From Dehalococcoidia bacterium (lineage in GTDB: Bacteria; Chloroflexota; Dehalococcoidia; Lucifugimonadales; UBA3495): DNA of 44,227 nucleotides. Positions within the stretch are counted from its first letter, which is position 1, and each line of letters starts with the position of its first letter. Made by a program: the position numbers and the translations under genes. This document shows positions 24,002 to 32,410 of the stretch, one piece after another. The stretch is from the NCBI GenBank assembly GCA_002724585.1, contig PBPE01000033.1, forward strand, positions 1 through 44,227, given 5' to 3'. The notes under the pieces are model-generated. The model was not told where the DNA came from. It saw nothing but the letters and a program-made list of their open reading frames with translations, and searched no databases.

Positions 24002-24709
24002 ATGAAATTCTCGGGAACATTTATTATTATTGTGGCACTATTCATAACGGTGCTCATTACTTCCAACATAGTCGCTGTGAAGCTTATACATATATTAACC
24101 CTTCCGGAGCCATTTTTAGGGGACGCTCTGATTTTCTTACCAGCTTCAATAATAATCTTCCCGATTAGCTACATAATTGGAGACGTATTAACCGAGGTCT
24201 ACGGCTTCAGAACTGCTAGAGGTGTTATTTGGTTAGGGTTTGCCTGCAATGTGCTAGTAGCTATCGTGCTATGGCTTACCGGTATAATACCAGCGGTGAT
24301 TTTCTGGGAGAACCAAGATGCTTATATGAGTATTCTAGGCCAATTCCCTCTAATTCTAATGGGCTCATTTGTCGCATACTTGATAGGGGAGTTTTCTAAC
24401 TCAGCCACCTTATCTATTTTGAAAGTAACCACTAATGGAAAATACTTGTGGCTAAGAACAATTGGGTCCACAGTAGTTGGTCAAGGATTCGATTCTTTTG
24501 TATTTATTTTTATAGCCTTTGGAATTAGCGGGGCACTCGGACCTGAAACGCTATTTAGAACGGCTCTATTGCAATGGTGGGTAAAAATAGGCTACGAAGC
24601 CTTAGCAACTCCACTAACTTACGCTGTCGTAAACTACATCAAGAAAAAGGAACAAATGGACGTATATGACCCACCGAGATCGCTAAATCCTTTTGGTGTT
24701 TTCAGATAA
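24002..24709 (+). CDS. Queuosine precursor transporter, YhhQ/VUT family
   Basis: 235-aa membrane protein with about six spans, of the YhhQ (preQ0/preQ1 uptake) family. Visible: 'VLITSNIVAVKLIHI' in helix 1, 'FPISYIIGDVLTEVYGFRTARGVIWLGF' (about 52-79), 'IGEFSNS', and 'WLRTIGSTVVGQGFDSFVFI', all characteristic. Nine bases after queF, with GGGGGC before the ATG; clearly one operon, supporting import of preQ0 followed by reduction in the cytosol. Confidence 0.92.
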   Translation: MKFSGTFIIIVALFITVLITSNIVAVKLIHILTLPEPFLGDALIFLPASIIIFPISYIIGDVLTEVYGFRTARGVIWLGFACNVLVAIVLWLTGIIPAVIFWENQDAYMSILGQFPLILMGSFVAYLIGEFSNSATLSILKVTTNGKYLWLRTIGSTVVGQGFDSFVFIFIAFGISGALGPETLFRTALLQWWVKIGYEALATPLTYAVVNYIKKKEQMDVYDPPRSLNPFGVFR

Positions 24710-24726
24710 GGATCTATTAGCAAATT

Positions 24727-24879
24727 GTGAATCCTAAACCCACAATAAGGCAAGCTATACAAAATCTGTTACAGAACATGCCGGCGAGCCAAAAGCTAAG
24801 GCTATTTGTAAGGAACAACATCTACAAATTGATAACGCTGGACAGATGCTGTGGAAACAACGGTCAACCAGGATGTTGA
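24727..24879 (+). CDS. Small Cys-rich protein (50 aa)
   Basis: Too short for the track. From GTG 24727 the frame gives a basic, partly amphipathic N-terminal region ('RQAIQNLLQNMPASQKLRLF') and ends 'DRCCGNNGQPGC'. Three Cys in the last ten residues, at the very C-terminus, suggest metal binding or a modification site. I have an impression of similarly ending small proteins in related Chloroflexota but cannot verify it. It starts 17 bases after the YhhQ stop and could be the third gene of the queF operon. The Shine-Dalgarno is weak (AAGGA about 15 bases away). A short AT-flanked hairpin (GCCTAG-T-CTAGGC, 24891-24903) follows. Confidence 0.5.
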   Translation: MNPKPTIRQAIQNLLQNMPASQKLRLFVRNNIYKLITLDRCCGNNGQPGC

Positions 24880-24925
24880 AGGAAATAGTCGCCTAGTCTA
24901 GGCTATTCGGTCCATCGGACAACTA

Positions 24926-25792
24926 CTAGGCCATTACCAAAGAACCCTCAGACACGGCTAGCCCGACCCACCAATGCCTACCTCTTCCGCGACGCCTTCT
25001 CTCGAATCCAGCTGAGGTGAGTTTCATACCAAAACTTCGCTGACCAACAGGCTGATAACCATGCTCAGCACACCATTCCAAATACGCTGAGTATAAATCT
25101 TTGGCCATTACCATTTCTTCTGATCCGACAACACAAATGTTCTCTACAAAGTCTCCCAACGCATCCTTAGGTGCCATTTGGAATGTAGGCGTCTCTTGAG
25201 GTTTAGCAACAATGTCATATTTCAGTTGTTCGGGTTTAATACTCGTATAATTCGTATTCCGATGCGGTATTGCAGTGGCGCAATACTTCAGCAGATTTAT
25301 GTATTGTTGAACCCCACCGAAATCACTCCAACAAAGCTCCTTACCGTCCAATTGACTAGTGTCTAGCACAAAATTTGCTGAATCAACTGCAAACAGTTTC
25401 TGGTAATCTTTCGGACACCTCCATGTCGGAGTCATTAATCCATCCCTAAAGGCTTCTGCAATTAGGGATATTATGCAATGGGCCGTTTCCAACTCAGTTG
25501 AGCAATTACTATCAGGAATATCACCACATACACCACGTATGATGCGATCGGTCTCCATTACGGAGCATGCAAATGCAGCTCTGACCTGATTGTTTCCCCT
25601 TCGTATGAGATCGGCATTGTCAGTAACCTCAAGGGGTATCAGTGGTTTAGCAACGGAAAGGTCTGATGCAATAAACTCACTTTGACTCGAAACCAATCGG
25701 GCAGTCATTATGCCTCGTTCAACGGCTTCTAATAAAGCGACCCCTAGAGTAAGGTTTTCAACAAGTAAATATATATGTTCTGATGGCGACAC
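24926..25792 (-). CDS. Unknown protein with primase-type winged-helix C-terminus
   Basis: 288-aa protein. The C-terminal 60 residues ('YSAYLEWCAEHGYQPVGQRSF', ending 'GRGRHWWVGLAV') resemble the winged-helix domain at the end of P4-type phage/plasmid primase-helicases. Here, however, no primase or SF3 helicase domain precedes it. The N-terminal 200 residues, with several Cys, are helical and unrecognised. A link to a mobile element is possible but there is none nearby. Start set to GTG 25790-25792 because GGAG lies eight bases upstream; the track's GTG two codons earlier is too close. Monocistronic, minus strand. Confidence 0.6.
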   Translation of the reverse strand: MSPSEHIYLLVENLTLGVALLEAVERGIMTARLVSSQSEFIASDLSVAKPLIPLEVTDNADLIRRGNNQVRAAFACSVMETDRIIRGVCGDIPDSNCSTELETAHCIISLIAEAFRDGLMTPTWRCPKDYQKLFAVDSANFVLDTSQLDGKELCWSDFGGVQQYINLLKYCATAIPHRNTNYTSIKPEQLKYDIVAKPQETPTFQMAPKDALGDFVENICVVGSEEMVMAKDLYSAYLEWCAEHGYQPVGQRSFGMKLTSAGFERRRRGRGRHWWVGLAVSEGSLVMA

Positions 25793-25913
25793 ACCCACAC
25801 CTCCGCATTCACTTGCCTATAGTGTAATCTGATTAGCACTCAAAACGACAAGAGGGCAGCATGAGAGTTTTCACCAATTCTTAAACAGGTATCGTTAGAT
25901 TAAATTAGGACTG

Positions 25914-26882
25914 TTAGTCGTTAATATTCATCACTACTTTGATCACATTATCCTGCTGTTGGTCATACATGTCATAAGCGTTTTGAACTTCTGAAAAACC
26001 CATCTTATGTGTGATCAATTTACTTGGATCAGCCCACCCACGTTCTGTAAGCGACACCATATCTTTAATCTGGGTAATCGGATCACCGCTTCGGGCACCA
26101 GTTGTTGGTATGATACGGGGTTGTTGCTCCATCCAGTAGTTATGTTCTATCGGTACGTATTTATCAGTCTGAATACCAAATACAATAATGGTGCCAAATT
26201 GGCGTATCTGGCTGAATGCCATATTCAAGGTATCAGGGTATCCCGCGGCTTCCACTGTGATATCTGCCCCGACTCCTCCGGTTATTTCAGATATAGCTTC
26301 ACTCAAACTCTCCTTGTCCGGATTAATCCTATGAGTAGAGCCAAACTCTTTTGATTTTTCCAATCTGTAATCCAAAAGATCTGCTACTATCACATTGCGG
26401 GCGCCCATCCTGGACACCAGCATGGTAAAACTTAGTCCGATACTTCCCTGTCCCAGTATTAATACATTTTGACCCAAGACGCTACCCATCTGACGACATG
26501 AGTACAATACCGTACCTGAAGGCTGGCACATAACCCATTCATCTAATGACCCTGTATCCGGTAAAAGTGCCATTCTTGTCGGATCAGATATAACATATTC
26601 ACACAACCCACCAGTTCCACGGTACGGGATAGTTATCACTCTCTGACCTTCTTGAAAGTCATCGGTTTTACTATCCACAACTATTCCTGCCAGTTCATGA
26701 CAGGGTGAACCAGGTTTCATCGGATAATCTTCCTCAACAGTAGAACTGTACCCGTGTCTTATATCGCTTCCGCACACTGAAACTCGTTCAAGCTTTATTA
26801 AGCATTGACCATCTGAAGGAACGGGAGTCTCCACATCCACAAATTCAAAATTCTTAGGACCAACTAACCTTGCTGATTTCAT
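25914..26882 (-). CDS. Zinc-type alcohol dehydrogenase (MDR) family protein
   Basis: 322-aa medium-chain dehydrogenase/reductase. The catalytic zinc site is visible as 'VSVCGSDIRHG' (about 34-44) and 'PCHELAGIV' (the Cys replaces the usual Gly of 'GHE', while His and Glu remain). The nucleotide fold is 'VLILGQGSIGLSFTMLVSRMGA' with 'VIVADLLDYRLEKSKEFGS'. The four-Cys structural zinc lobe is missing, so the protein is shorter than classic ADHs and closer to threonine/sorbitol-dehydrogenase-like minimal forms. Substrate unknown. GGAG about nine bases before the ATG. Next to the SMP-30-like gene on the same strand, which could point to sugar or lactone metabolism. Confidence 0.88.
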   Translation of the reverse strand: MKSARLVGPKNFEFVDVETPVPSDGQCLIKLERVSVCGSDIRHGYSSTVEEDYPMKPGSPCHELAGIVVDSKTDDFQEGQRVITIPYRGTGGLCEYVISDPTRMALLPDTGSLDEWVMCQPSGTVLYSCRQMGSVLGQNVLILGQGSIGLSFTMLVSRMGARNVIVADLLDYRLEKSKEFGSTHRINPDKESLSEAISEITGGVGADITVEAAGYPDTLNMAFSQIRQFGTIIVFGIQTDKYVPIEHNYWMEQQPRIIPTTGARSGDPITQIKDMVSLTERGWADPSKLITHKMGFSEVQNAYDMYDQQQDNVIKVVMNIND

Positions 26883-26980
26883 AGTAAATTTCTCCTTCAG
26901 ATTTTATGCCGCTATAGTAATATCAATTCGAACAGCATATCAAGTATAGTATTTATTATCTTCTGATTCGTAACGCCCTA

Positions 26981-27877
26981 TTACGGCCACATTATCCAGC
27001 CGATGCGATCGGTACGCGCCTTAAATAAATGGCCTCCACCGGTGGTGACGTATAACGTTTTCATATCTCTATCGCCAAAACAACAATTGGTGGCACGTTC
27101 AACTCTTATCGGATGTGTCTCTAAAACCCTGCCAGTTGGAGAAAACACATAGATCATAGGACCAGGCCCCCCCGACTCCCAGCCAGCACAAGCAACTATA
27201 TTGCCATCGATGTCTAATGTCATACCGTCCACACCCCTCTGGACCCCATTAATATCAACACCAAACGTGTGTAGGGTTACATAATCGCCTAATGTACCGT
27301 TTTTGTTTATGGGGTAAGCACGAAGCTCCCTACGCTTATCAACTCCATAATCGCTTTGCGCAACATACAGAGTTTTTTGATCACGGGATATTAAGATACC
27401 ATTGGGACGGGTAATGTCAGTTGTAATACGACTTAGTCGCCATTGACTGGCTCCTTCTGGATCTAATCGTAAGACTGACATATGGTCCAGCGCTTGGTCT
27501 CCGCTACCACCAATACCGCTGTAAGGATCCGTAAACCAGATTCTTCCAGAACGGTCTACAACCAAATCATTAGGGTTGTTATGGGGGATTTGGTCAAGCG
27601 TATGCGGCAAAGAACTTATCGTTCTCTGGTCAGCTTCAAATCGAACAATACGCCGACCAGCCTGCTGGCACCCATATAAATTACCACCTGAATCAAAACA
27701 CAAACCATTAGTGTTAGATGTGCCAGTAAAATATTCCTCTACCTCCCCTGTATCCGGGATATAACGCATAATCCGAGAACCTTGAATATCCGTAAATAGC
27801 ACTGATGATCCGGTCCACACAGGCCCTTCTGTTGTTCCACCATATGGGCCAGCTACCAATTCAAACTCCCAATTCAT
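26981..27877 (-). CDS. SMP-30/gluconolactonase/LRE family protein
   Basis: 298-aa six-bladed beta-propeller of the SMP-30/gluconolactonase family, metal-dependent lactonases. The metal-site Glu is in 'GGTTEGPVW' (about residue 17), Asn in 'NGLCFDSGGNLYGC', and 'NNPNDLVVDRSGRIWFTDPYSG', 'RPNGILISRDQKTLYVAQSD' and 'GVDGMTLDIDGNIV' supply the other ligands. Start at ATG 27877 (MNWEFELV), with GGAGGAGGTG four to eight bases upstream; the track start adds 40 spurious residues. It is upstream of the alcohol dehydrogenase on the same strand (98 bases), so the two may share a transcript for sugar-acid oxidation. That pairing is inference. Confidence 0.9.
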   Translation of the reverse strand: MNWEFELVAGPYGGTTEGPVWTGSSVLFTDIQGSRIMRYIPDTGEVEEYFTGTSNTNGLCFDSGGNLYGCQQAGRRIVRFEADQRTISSLPHTLDQIPHNNPNDLVVDRSGRIWFTDPYSGIGGSGDQALDHMSVLRLDPEGASQWRLSRITTDITRPNGILISRDQKTLYVAQSDYGVDKRRELRAYPINKNGTLGDYVTLHTFGVDINGVQRGVDGMTLDIDGNIVACAGWESGGPGPMIYVFSPTGRVLETHPIRVERATNCCFGDRDMKTLYVTTGGGHLFKARTDRIGWIMWP

Positions 27878-28019
27878 GAAACACCTCCTCCTGTAATGGT
27901 TGCCCGGGGCAAGTATATTATCCTCCGTTAGGGATGTCATTACAGTTATGAATTTGACACACAAATTGGGCCACTGTACGCTACTCTGCACCAGCAAAAC
28001 TCTCGCACGGTTAGATTCA

Positions 28020-28808
28020 ATGACTAATGAAATATTGCTCGAATATCAAGATCATATATCCACAGTCACGCTGAACCGCCCAGATCAAAGAAACGCTATC
28101 CGTTTTCATATGTGGGAAGAACTCTCGCATTTATTCCTAACACTAGATAACGACAATAATACTAGGGCGATCGTAATTAGAGGTGCGGGCACTGAATCAT
28201 TCTGTGCAGGGGCAGACATACAAGACTTTGAGAAATACAGAAATGACTCTAATCAAGGTTACGCATATAACGCGGCAGTCGATAACCTACTGGAGACTCT
28301 GATAAATCTAAAAACCCCAACCATTTCCATGATTCAAGGAGTAGCAGCTGGCGGCGGTTGTGAAATAGCAACGGCCACGGACATTCGCATTGCTACACCA
28401 ACTACCAGAATGGGAATCCCAGTCGCCCGCCTTGGAATCACAATAGGGCACAGAGAAATGAACAGTCTTGTAAATCTTGTAGGAAAGGGAAATGCTTTAT
28501 ACATACTCTTGTCAGGTCGTTTGGTGGACGGAGAGACTGCTCTATCTATGGGGCTAGTAACACAAGTAGTACCAGAATCAGATCTGGAACATATCACATA
28601 TAAACTTGCTGCTGAAATTTCCCAACTAGCTCCGCTCTCTCATGCGATCAATAAAGAGATTTTGAACAATGTAATAGAATGCCCTTCGTTAACTGGTTTA
28701 TCACAATCACAAAAGGAATTACCCTTAAAACAATTCGATACTAAAGATTACAAAGAGGGTTACAATGCTTTCCTAGAGAAACGCAAGCCTGACTTCATAG
28801 GCGAATAA
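28020..28808 (+). CDS. Enoyl-CoA hydratase/isomerase family protein
   Basis: 262-aa crotonase-fold protein. The N-terminal 'VTLNRPDQRNAI' (about 19-30), oxyanion segments 'ESFCAGADIQDF' and 'GVAAGGGCEIATATDIRIA', and the trimer region 'LLSGRLVDGETALSMGLVTQVV' are clear. The stretch after the second oxyanion segment ('MGIPVARLGITIGHREMN') lacks the usual 'PE..lGl.PG.GG' layout, so at least the first catalytic Glu is not where a hydratase has it; an isomerase or lyase is possible. Start chosen at ATG 28020 (MTNEILLEY); the 40 preceding residues of the track do not look like the family. Divergent from the SMP-30 gene and 48 bases upstream of tlyA. Confidence 0.85.
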   Translation: MTNEILLEYQDHISTVTLNRPDQRNAIRFHMWEELSHLFLTLDNDNNTRAIVIRGAGTESFCAGADIQDFEKYRNDSNQGYAYNAAVDNLLETLINLKTPTISMIQGVAAGGGCEIATATDIRIATPTTRMGIPVARLGITIGHREMNSLVNLVGKGNALYILLSGRLVDGETALSMGLVTQVVPESDLEHITYKLAAEISQLAPLSHAINKEILNNVIECPSLTGLSQSQKELPLKQFDTKDYKEGYNAFLEKRKPDFIGE

Positions 28809-28856
28809 CTCTATTACACCTGCGACAATCTTACCAATATGTAGAGGTTTCAAGAC

Positions 28857-29600
28857 TTGCCCCGAACAAGTAAAAAAAGAGCAGATATCCTGGTATACGA
28901 GCTAGGTCTCTCGGAAAGCCGCGAGCAGGCTCAAACTATGATAATGGAGGGGTTAGTATTCCAACCATCCGGACGAGTTTTAAAGGCTAGTACGATACTG
29001 GATGAGAATACCCCTATCGAAATACGTGGAAGGCTACCCTATGTCAGCAGAGGAGGAATAAAACTTGCACACGCACTCGATAGTTTTAATATGAACGTTA
29101 CTGGCCAAGTTGTCTTAGATGTAGGGGCGTCTACTGGGGGATTTACCGACTGCGTTCTTCAAAAAGGATCATCACATGTATATGCTGTAGATGTTGGCCA
29201 TGGCCAAATCCATCACAAAATTAGAACAGATCCTAGAGTGAGTGTGACAGAAAAATGCAACGCGCGTTATCCCTTCACACTCCCCGAGAAAGTTGATTTA
29301 ATAACGATAGACGTGTCATTTATATCACTCCGATTGATATTACCGTCAGTAGCACAACATCTGAAAACAGGGTGTCATATTGTGGCCCTAGTTAAACCTC
29401 AGTTCGAAGCAGAAAAAGGAGAGGTAGGGAGAGGAGGAATTGTTCGAGACAGTACTGTACACGAGGAGGTAATGTCACGAATGTTCAATTGGTGCAACGA
29501 CAACAAATTCTCAGTGCGGGATCATTGTGAGTCTCCGATAAAAGGAGACTCTGGCAACAAAGAGTTCTTTATATTAGTGGACAAAACAATACCCGAATAA
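28857..29600 (+). CDS. tlyA: TlyA family rRNA methyltransferase
   Basis: 247-aa two-domain protein: an S4 RNA-binding domain (residues about 5-65, 'RADILVYELGLSESREQAQTMI') and an FtsJ/RrmJ-type SAM methyltransferase domain with 'VLDVGASTGGFTDCVLQKG' (about 83-101) and 'LVKPQFEAEKGEVGRGGIVRD'. The linker 'YVSRGGIKLAHAL' is the TlyA hallmark. Such proteins 2'-O-methylate 16S/23S rRNA and are often labelled hemolysin A. TTG start; no other start is near and the frame begins the S4 domain at once. Followed 28 bases later by the CinA-type amidase gene. Confidence 0.93.
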   Translation: MPRTSKKRADILVYELGLSESREQAQTMIMEGLVFQPSGRVLKASTILDENTPIEIRGRLPYVSRGGIKLAHALDSFNMNVTGQVVLDVGASTGGFTDCVLQKGSSHVYAVDVGHGQIHHKIRTDPRVSVTEKCNARYPFTLPEKVDLITIDVSFISLRLILPSVAQHLKTGCHIVALVKPQFEAEKGEVGRGGIVRDSTVHEEVMSRMFNWCNDNKFSVRDHCESPIKGDSGNKEFFILVDKTIPE

Positions 29601-29628
29601 TAATTTTCGGAATGAAAAGGTGAGATAT

Positions 29629-30102
29629 ATGGATGTACAAAAAGTGGCTGAGCTTCTATTAGAGCGCAAAGAAACTGTATCTGTTGCGGAAGCATGCACA
29701 TGTGGACTAGTAGGCTATATTCTTGGAAGCGTTCCTGGAGCATCCCAATTCTTTCCAGGGGGAGTAATAGCATATACCGGTGGACTTAAGCAAAACATTT
29801 TAGGCGTATCTGACGAAATATATAACAGTAAGGGCACCGTCAGCAGCGAAATGGCCATAGCCATGGCAAGAGGGGTCCGGGAACTTACGAATACTAACTA
29901 CGGGATATCAACAACAGGAATAACCGGTCCTGCAGCCGGTAGATCAGGGCTCCCTATAGGAACATTTTTCCTTGGCCTGTCCATTAAGGACGGCCAAGAT
30001 ATATCGGCTGAGATCAGAGTAACCGGAGATAGAGATGAGAATAAGCAAGGAGCTGCTCAAGCCGTGATAAGCCTTCTCGGGGACCATTTGAATACACTCT
30101 AG
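29629..30102 (+). CDS. pncC: CinA C-terminal domain (nicotinamide-nucleotide amidohydrolase)
   Basis: 157-aa stand-alone CinA C-terminal domain (PncC type), which deamidates nicotinamide mononucleotide to nicotinate mononucleotide in pyridine-nucleotide recycling. Visible: 'VSVAEACTCGLVGYILGSVPGASQFFPGGVIAY' (about 16-48) with the catalytic Ser-region variant 'EACTCG' (commonly 'ES.TGG'), and 'ISTTGITGPAAG', 'PIGTFFLG'. The Cys-for-Gly/Ser changes around residue 22 are a mild departure from the family norm. Start at ATG 29629 with AGGTGA six bases upstream; the track's GTG is three codons earlier. Confidence 0.88.
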   Translation: MDVQKVAELLLERKETVSVAEACTCGLVGYILGSVPGASQFFPGGVIAYTGGLKQNILGVSDEIYNSKGTVSSEMAIAMARGVRELTNTNYGISTTGITGPAAGRSGLPIGTFFLGLSIKDGQDISAEIRVTGDRDENKQGAAQAVISLLGDHLNTL

Positions 30103-30117
30103 TATTAGAAATGCAAT

Positions 30118-30152
30118 ATGCCTGATCGATTGGAGGATTACGATTCAGGCAT
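30118..30152. terminator. Intergenic hairpin between convergent genes
   Basis: Arms ATGCCTGATCG and CGATTCAGGCAT, pairing over 11 bp with one bulge. It lies in the 72 bases between the convergent amidase and LLM genes. There is no T-run, so its terminator role is only likely. Confidence 0.4.
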
Positions 30153-30174
30153 ACCCGTGCAATATCCTGCAAGA

Positions 30175-31182
30175 TCACTCTTTAAAATGTGGCATAACTT
30201 TGCTAGAAAACAACTCCATATTACGAATACCGCTTTTTAGATCCATACCAGGCCACATCATACGAAAACTGCCGTGATCTATACCTAAAGAACGGTATTT
30301 TTCTATCTCAGTAACACAATCTTCTGGATCGCCAATGATAAAACGATCCCTAGCAAGTTCTTCAAAGGACGTGCTAAAACTTTCGTTTTCAGGTAAGGCT
30401 TTGTCCTGACCCCACTGTGCATAAGCTTCATATTTACCACCAAGAAATGGTTCTACCTCTTGGAATGCCTTTTCCTTATTATCGTGTACAAATAACTCTC
30501 TACCCATTGGTAACAATTTCGGACTTTCCATCCCAGCAGTGCTCGCGGTCTCATTGTACAGAGCTATCTGCCTCTTGATAGTTTCATACGTTGCATGAGG
30601 GTTAACGTACCAACTATAGTTATTATTGGCAGCTCTTTGAATGGCTGCATCGCTATTCGCTGCTACCCAGACAGGTGGATGAGGATTCTGAATCGGTTTT
30701 AATACCATCTCAGCATCTGTAACCTGAAAGTGCTTGCCTGAATATGTGACTTTTTCTTCAGTCCACAACTTCCTCATCAAATCCAAACATTCCATGTAAC
30801 GGGAAACTCGACGTCGTGGGTCGATCGCAAAGGCGTCGTATTCTTCGTCTCTATACCCTAATGCAGCTGCCAATATGAACCGGCCATTAGTAATAACGTC
30901 CATAGTGGCGATACGTTCCGCTAAATCTACAGGGTGATGCAAAGGGATAAGCAACGTAGCAACTATGCTCATATTACCTGTTTCAGCCGCCAATCTGGCA
31001 AGCAAGGGCATTGTTTGCAGTTGTTGATAAGGCGATGTTAAATAATGCTGTCCTTGATATATAAAATCAAAACCAAGATCCCTAGCAGATCTGACATATT
31101 CAACAATCTCGCCGAAACTTTGTCTCATGTTAGTCCCTCTAGGTTGCTGACCCATCCCAGTTAGTGAGACGCCGAATTTCAT
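30175..31182 (-). CDS. LLM-class flavin-dependent oxidoreductase
   Basis: 335-aa luciferase-like monooxygenase-family TIM barrel, a paralogue-level relative of the one at 20573. Visible: 'DLGFDFIYQGQHYL' near residue 35, 'NMSIVATLLIPLHHPVDLAE' near 70, 'TNGRFILAAALGYRDEEYDAF' near 95, and 'KPIQNPHPPVWVAANSD'. Substrate unknown; these enzymes oxidise a wide range of small organics with FMNH2 or F420. ATG 31182 has AGGAG seven bases upstream; the track's TTG is two codons earlier and too close to it. Divergent from the MBL gene. Confidence 0.88.
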   Translation of the reverse strand: MKFGVSLTGMGQQPRGTNMRQSFGEIVEYVRSARDLGFDFIYQGQHYLTSPYQQLQTMPLLARLAAETGNMSIVATLLIPLHHPVDLAERIATMDVITNGRFILAAALGYRDEEYDAFAIDPRRRVSRYMECLDLMRKLWTEEKVTYSGKHFQVTDAEMVLKPIQNPHPPVWVAANSDAAIQRAANNNYSWYVNPHATYETIKRQIALYNETASTAGMESPKLLPMGRELFVHDNKEKAFQEVEPFLGGKYEAYAQWGQDKALPENESFSTSFEELARDRFIIGDPEDCVTEIEKYRSLGIDHGSFRMMWPGMDLKSGIRNMELFSSKVMPHFKE

Positions 31183-31333
31183 AATCAAACTCCTGATTTG
31201 TATATTTAAGTAGTATTCTAGAATACCCCAACTGTCACTAGTATCCCACCTTGACTAAGCTATATGTCGGAGCTAACATCCGACAGCAGACTCATTAATG
31301 TCGTATTACTCTACACTTTTTATAGGTCGTCAT

Positions 31334-32161
31334 ATGCAAATAACTGAACACGTTTTCGCTACTCATATTACCGAGGACCAAAATAGTTTTGGCGCCATGC
31401 ACCCGGGAGGCACCCACATATATTTTGTCGGAGACCCAAACGAGGAAATGGTGGTCATTGATTCCGGAGAGCCATATCGTTCATGGACTAAACAGATTCT
31501 CGACTATTACAAAGAATTGGGAACCCCCAAGATTTCATCCATACTGATAACCCATGGGCATGGGGATCATATTGGAGGACTCGACCGACTCCAAGAACAA
31601 ATGAACTGCCCAGTAAGATGCCATCCTAAATTAGAACCTCTTTTGACCCAAAGATTAGGCCAAGATTGCGTTGTGAAGCTTAGATCTCGGGAGCTAGTGA
31701 CAACCGGAGGGCAAGTATCACTGCGAGCGTTGTTTACCCCTGGTCATGAAGAAGATCACGTCTGCTATTCATTACGAGCAGATAAAGTATTATTTAGCGG
31801 AGACACTATCTTGGGAAACTCATCATCAAGTGTAAGGAACTTACGCCAATACATGGCCTCTCTGGCAATCATGGCCAAGCAGAAGCCCGATATTATTTGC
31901 CCTGGTCATGGCAGTATCATCCGTCATGGCACTAACAGAATCCAATGGTATATCGAACACCGTTTGGCTAGAGAATCACAGATCCTAGAAGCACTAAGCA
32001 ATGGTCCGGTTACCGTAGAAGAATCCGTAGATTTGGTATATCCCAGGAATTTAAGGAAAAATCTTAAAAACTCTGCCGCGAGGAATATTCAAACTCATTT
32101 AAATAAGTTAAAAGAAGAAGGCAAGGTAATTGAAATCGGTTCTACCTATTCACTGCCATAA
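31334..32161 (+). CDS. MBL-fold metallohydrolase with winged-helix tail (LACTB2-like)
   Basis: 275-aa metallo-beta-lactamase fold protein with the metal motif 'ILITHGHGDHIGGL' (about 76-89), 'TPGHEEDHVCY' (His), 'VLFSGDTILGN' (bridging Asp) and 'ICPGHGS' (last His). After residue 200 comes a small winged-helix domain ('EALSNGPVTVEESVDLVYP' to 'HLNKLKEEGKV'), as in LACTB2-type nucleases/thioesterases. Start taken at ATG 31334 (MQITEHVF), the usual first strand; no strong Shine-Dalgarno, and the 12 upstream residues of the track remain possible. Confidence 0.85.
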   Translation: MQITEHVFATHITEDQNSFGAMHPGGTHIYFVGDPNEEMVVIDSGEPYRSWTKQILDYYKELGTPKISSILITHGHGDHIGGLDRLQEQMNCPVRCHPKLEPLLTQRLGQDCVVKLRSRELVTTGGQVSLRALFTPGHEEDHVCYSLRADKVLFSGDTILGNSSSSVRNLRQYMASLAIMAKQKPDIICPGHGSIIRHGTNRIQWYIEHRLARESQILEALSNGPVTVEESVDLVYPRNLRKNLKNSAARNIQTHLNKLKEEGKVIEIGSTYSLP

Positions 32162-32193
32162 TCCTATAAGTAATTACAAACGTCTAATGAATA

Positions 32194-32382
32194 ATGTTCT
32201 ATAGAACCGGCATAAATAATTTCAGAGCATCAATGGGATGTGGGTTCTTTATCCTAGTTATCGGAGCGTTGCTAATCAGTCCTTTGGTGGACATAATAGT
32301 TGATCTATTGGGTTGGATACTAATATCAACAGGTTTCCTTATATTAGCCTTGAATACATTCCAGGCAATCTTTAAAAAATAA
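32194..32382 (+). CDS. Small membrane protein (62 aa)
   Basis: Two hydrophobic stretches (about residues 17-33 and 38-56) with a short acidic turn 'DIIVD' between, and a Lys-Lys C-terminus; probably a two-span inner-membrane protein. A second ATG at 32233 (MGCGFFIL) would give 49 aa and start right at the first span. It follows the MBL gene by 32 bases on the same strand. I do not recognise a named family. Confidence 0.6.
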   Translation: MFYRTGINNFRASMGCGFFILVIGALLISPLVDIIVDLLGWILISTGFLILALNTFQAIFKK

Positions 32383-32410
32383 AATAGCCATACAACATCA
32401 CACGTCTAAA

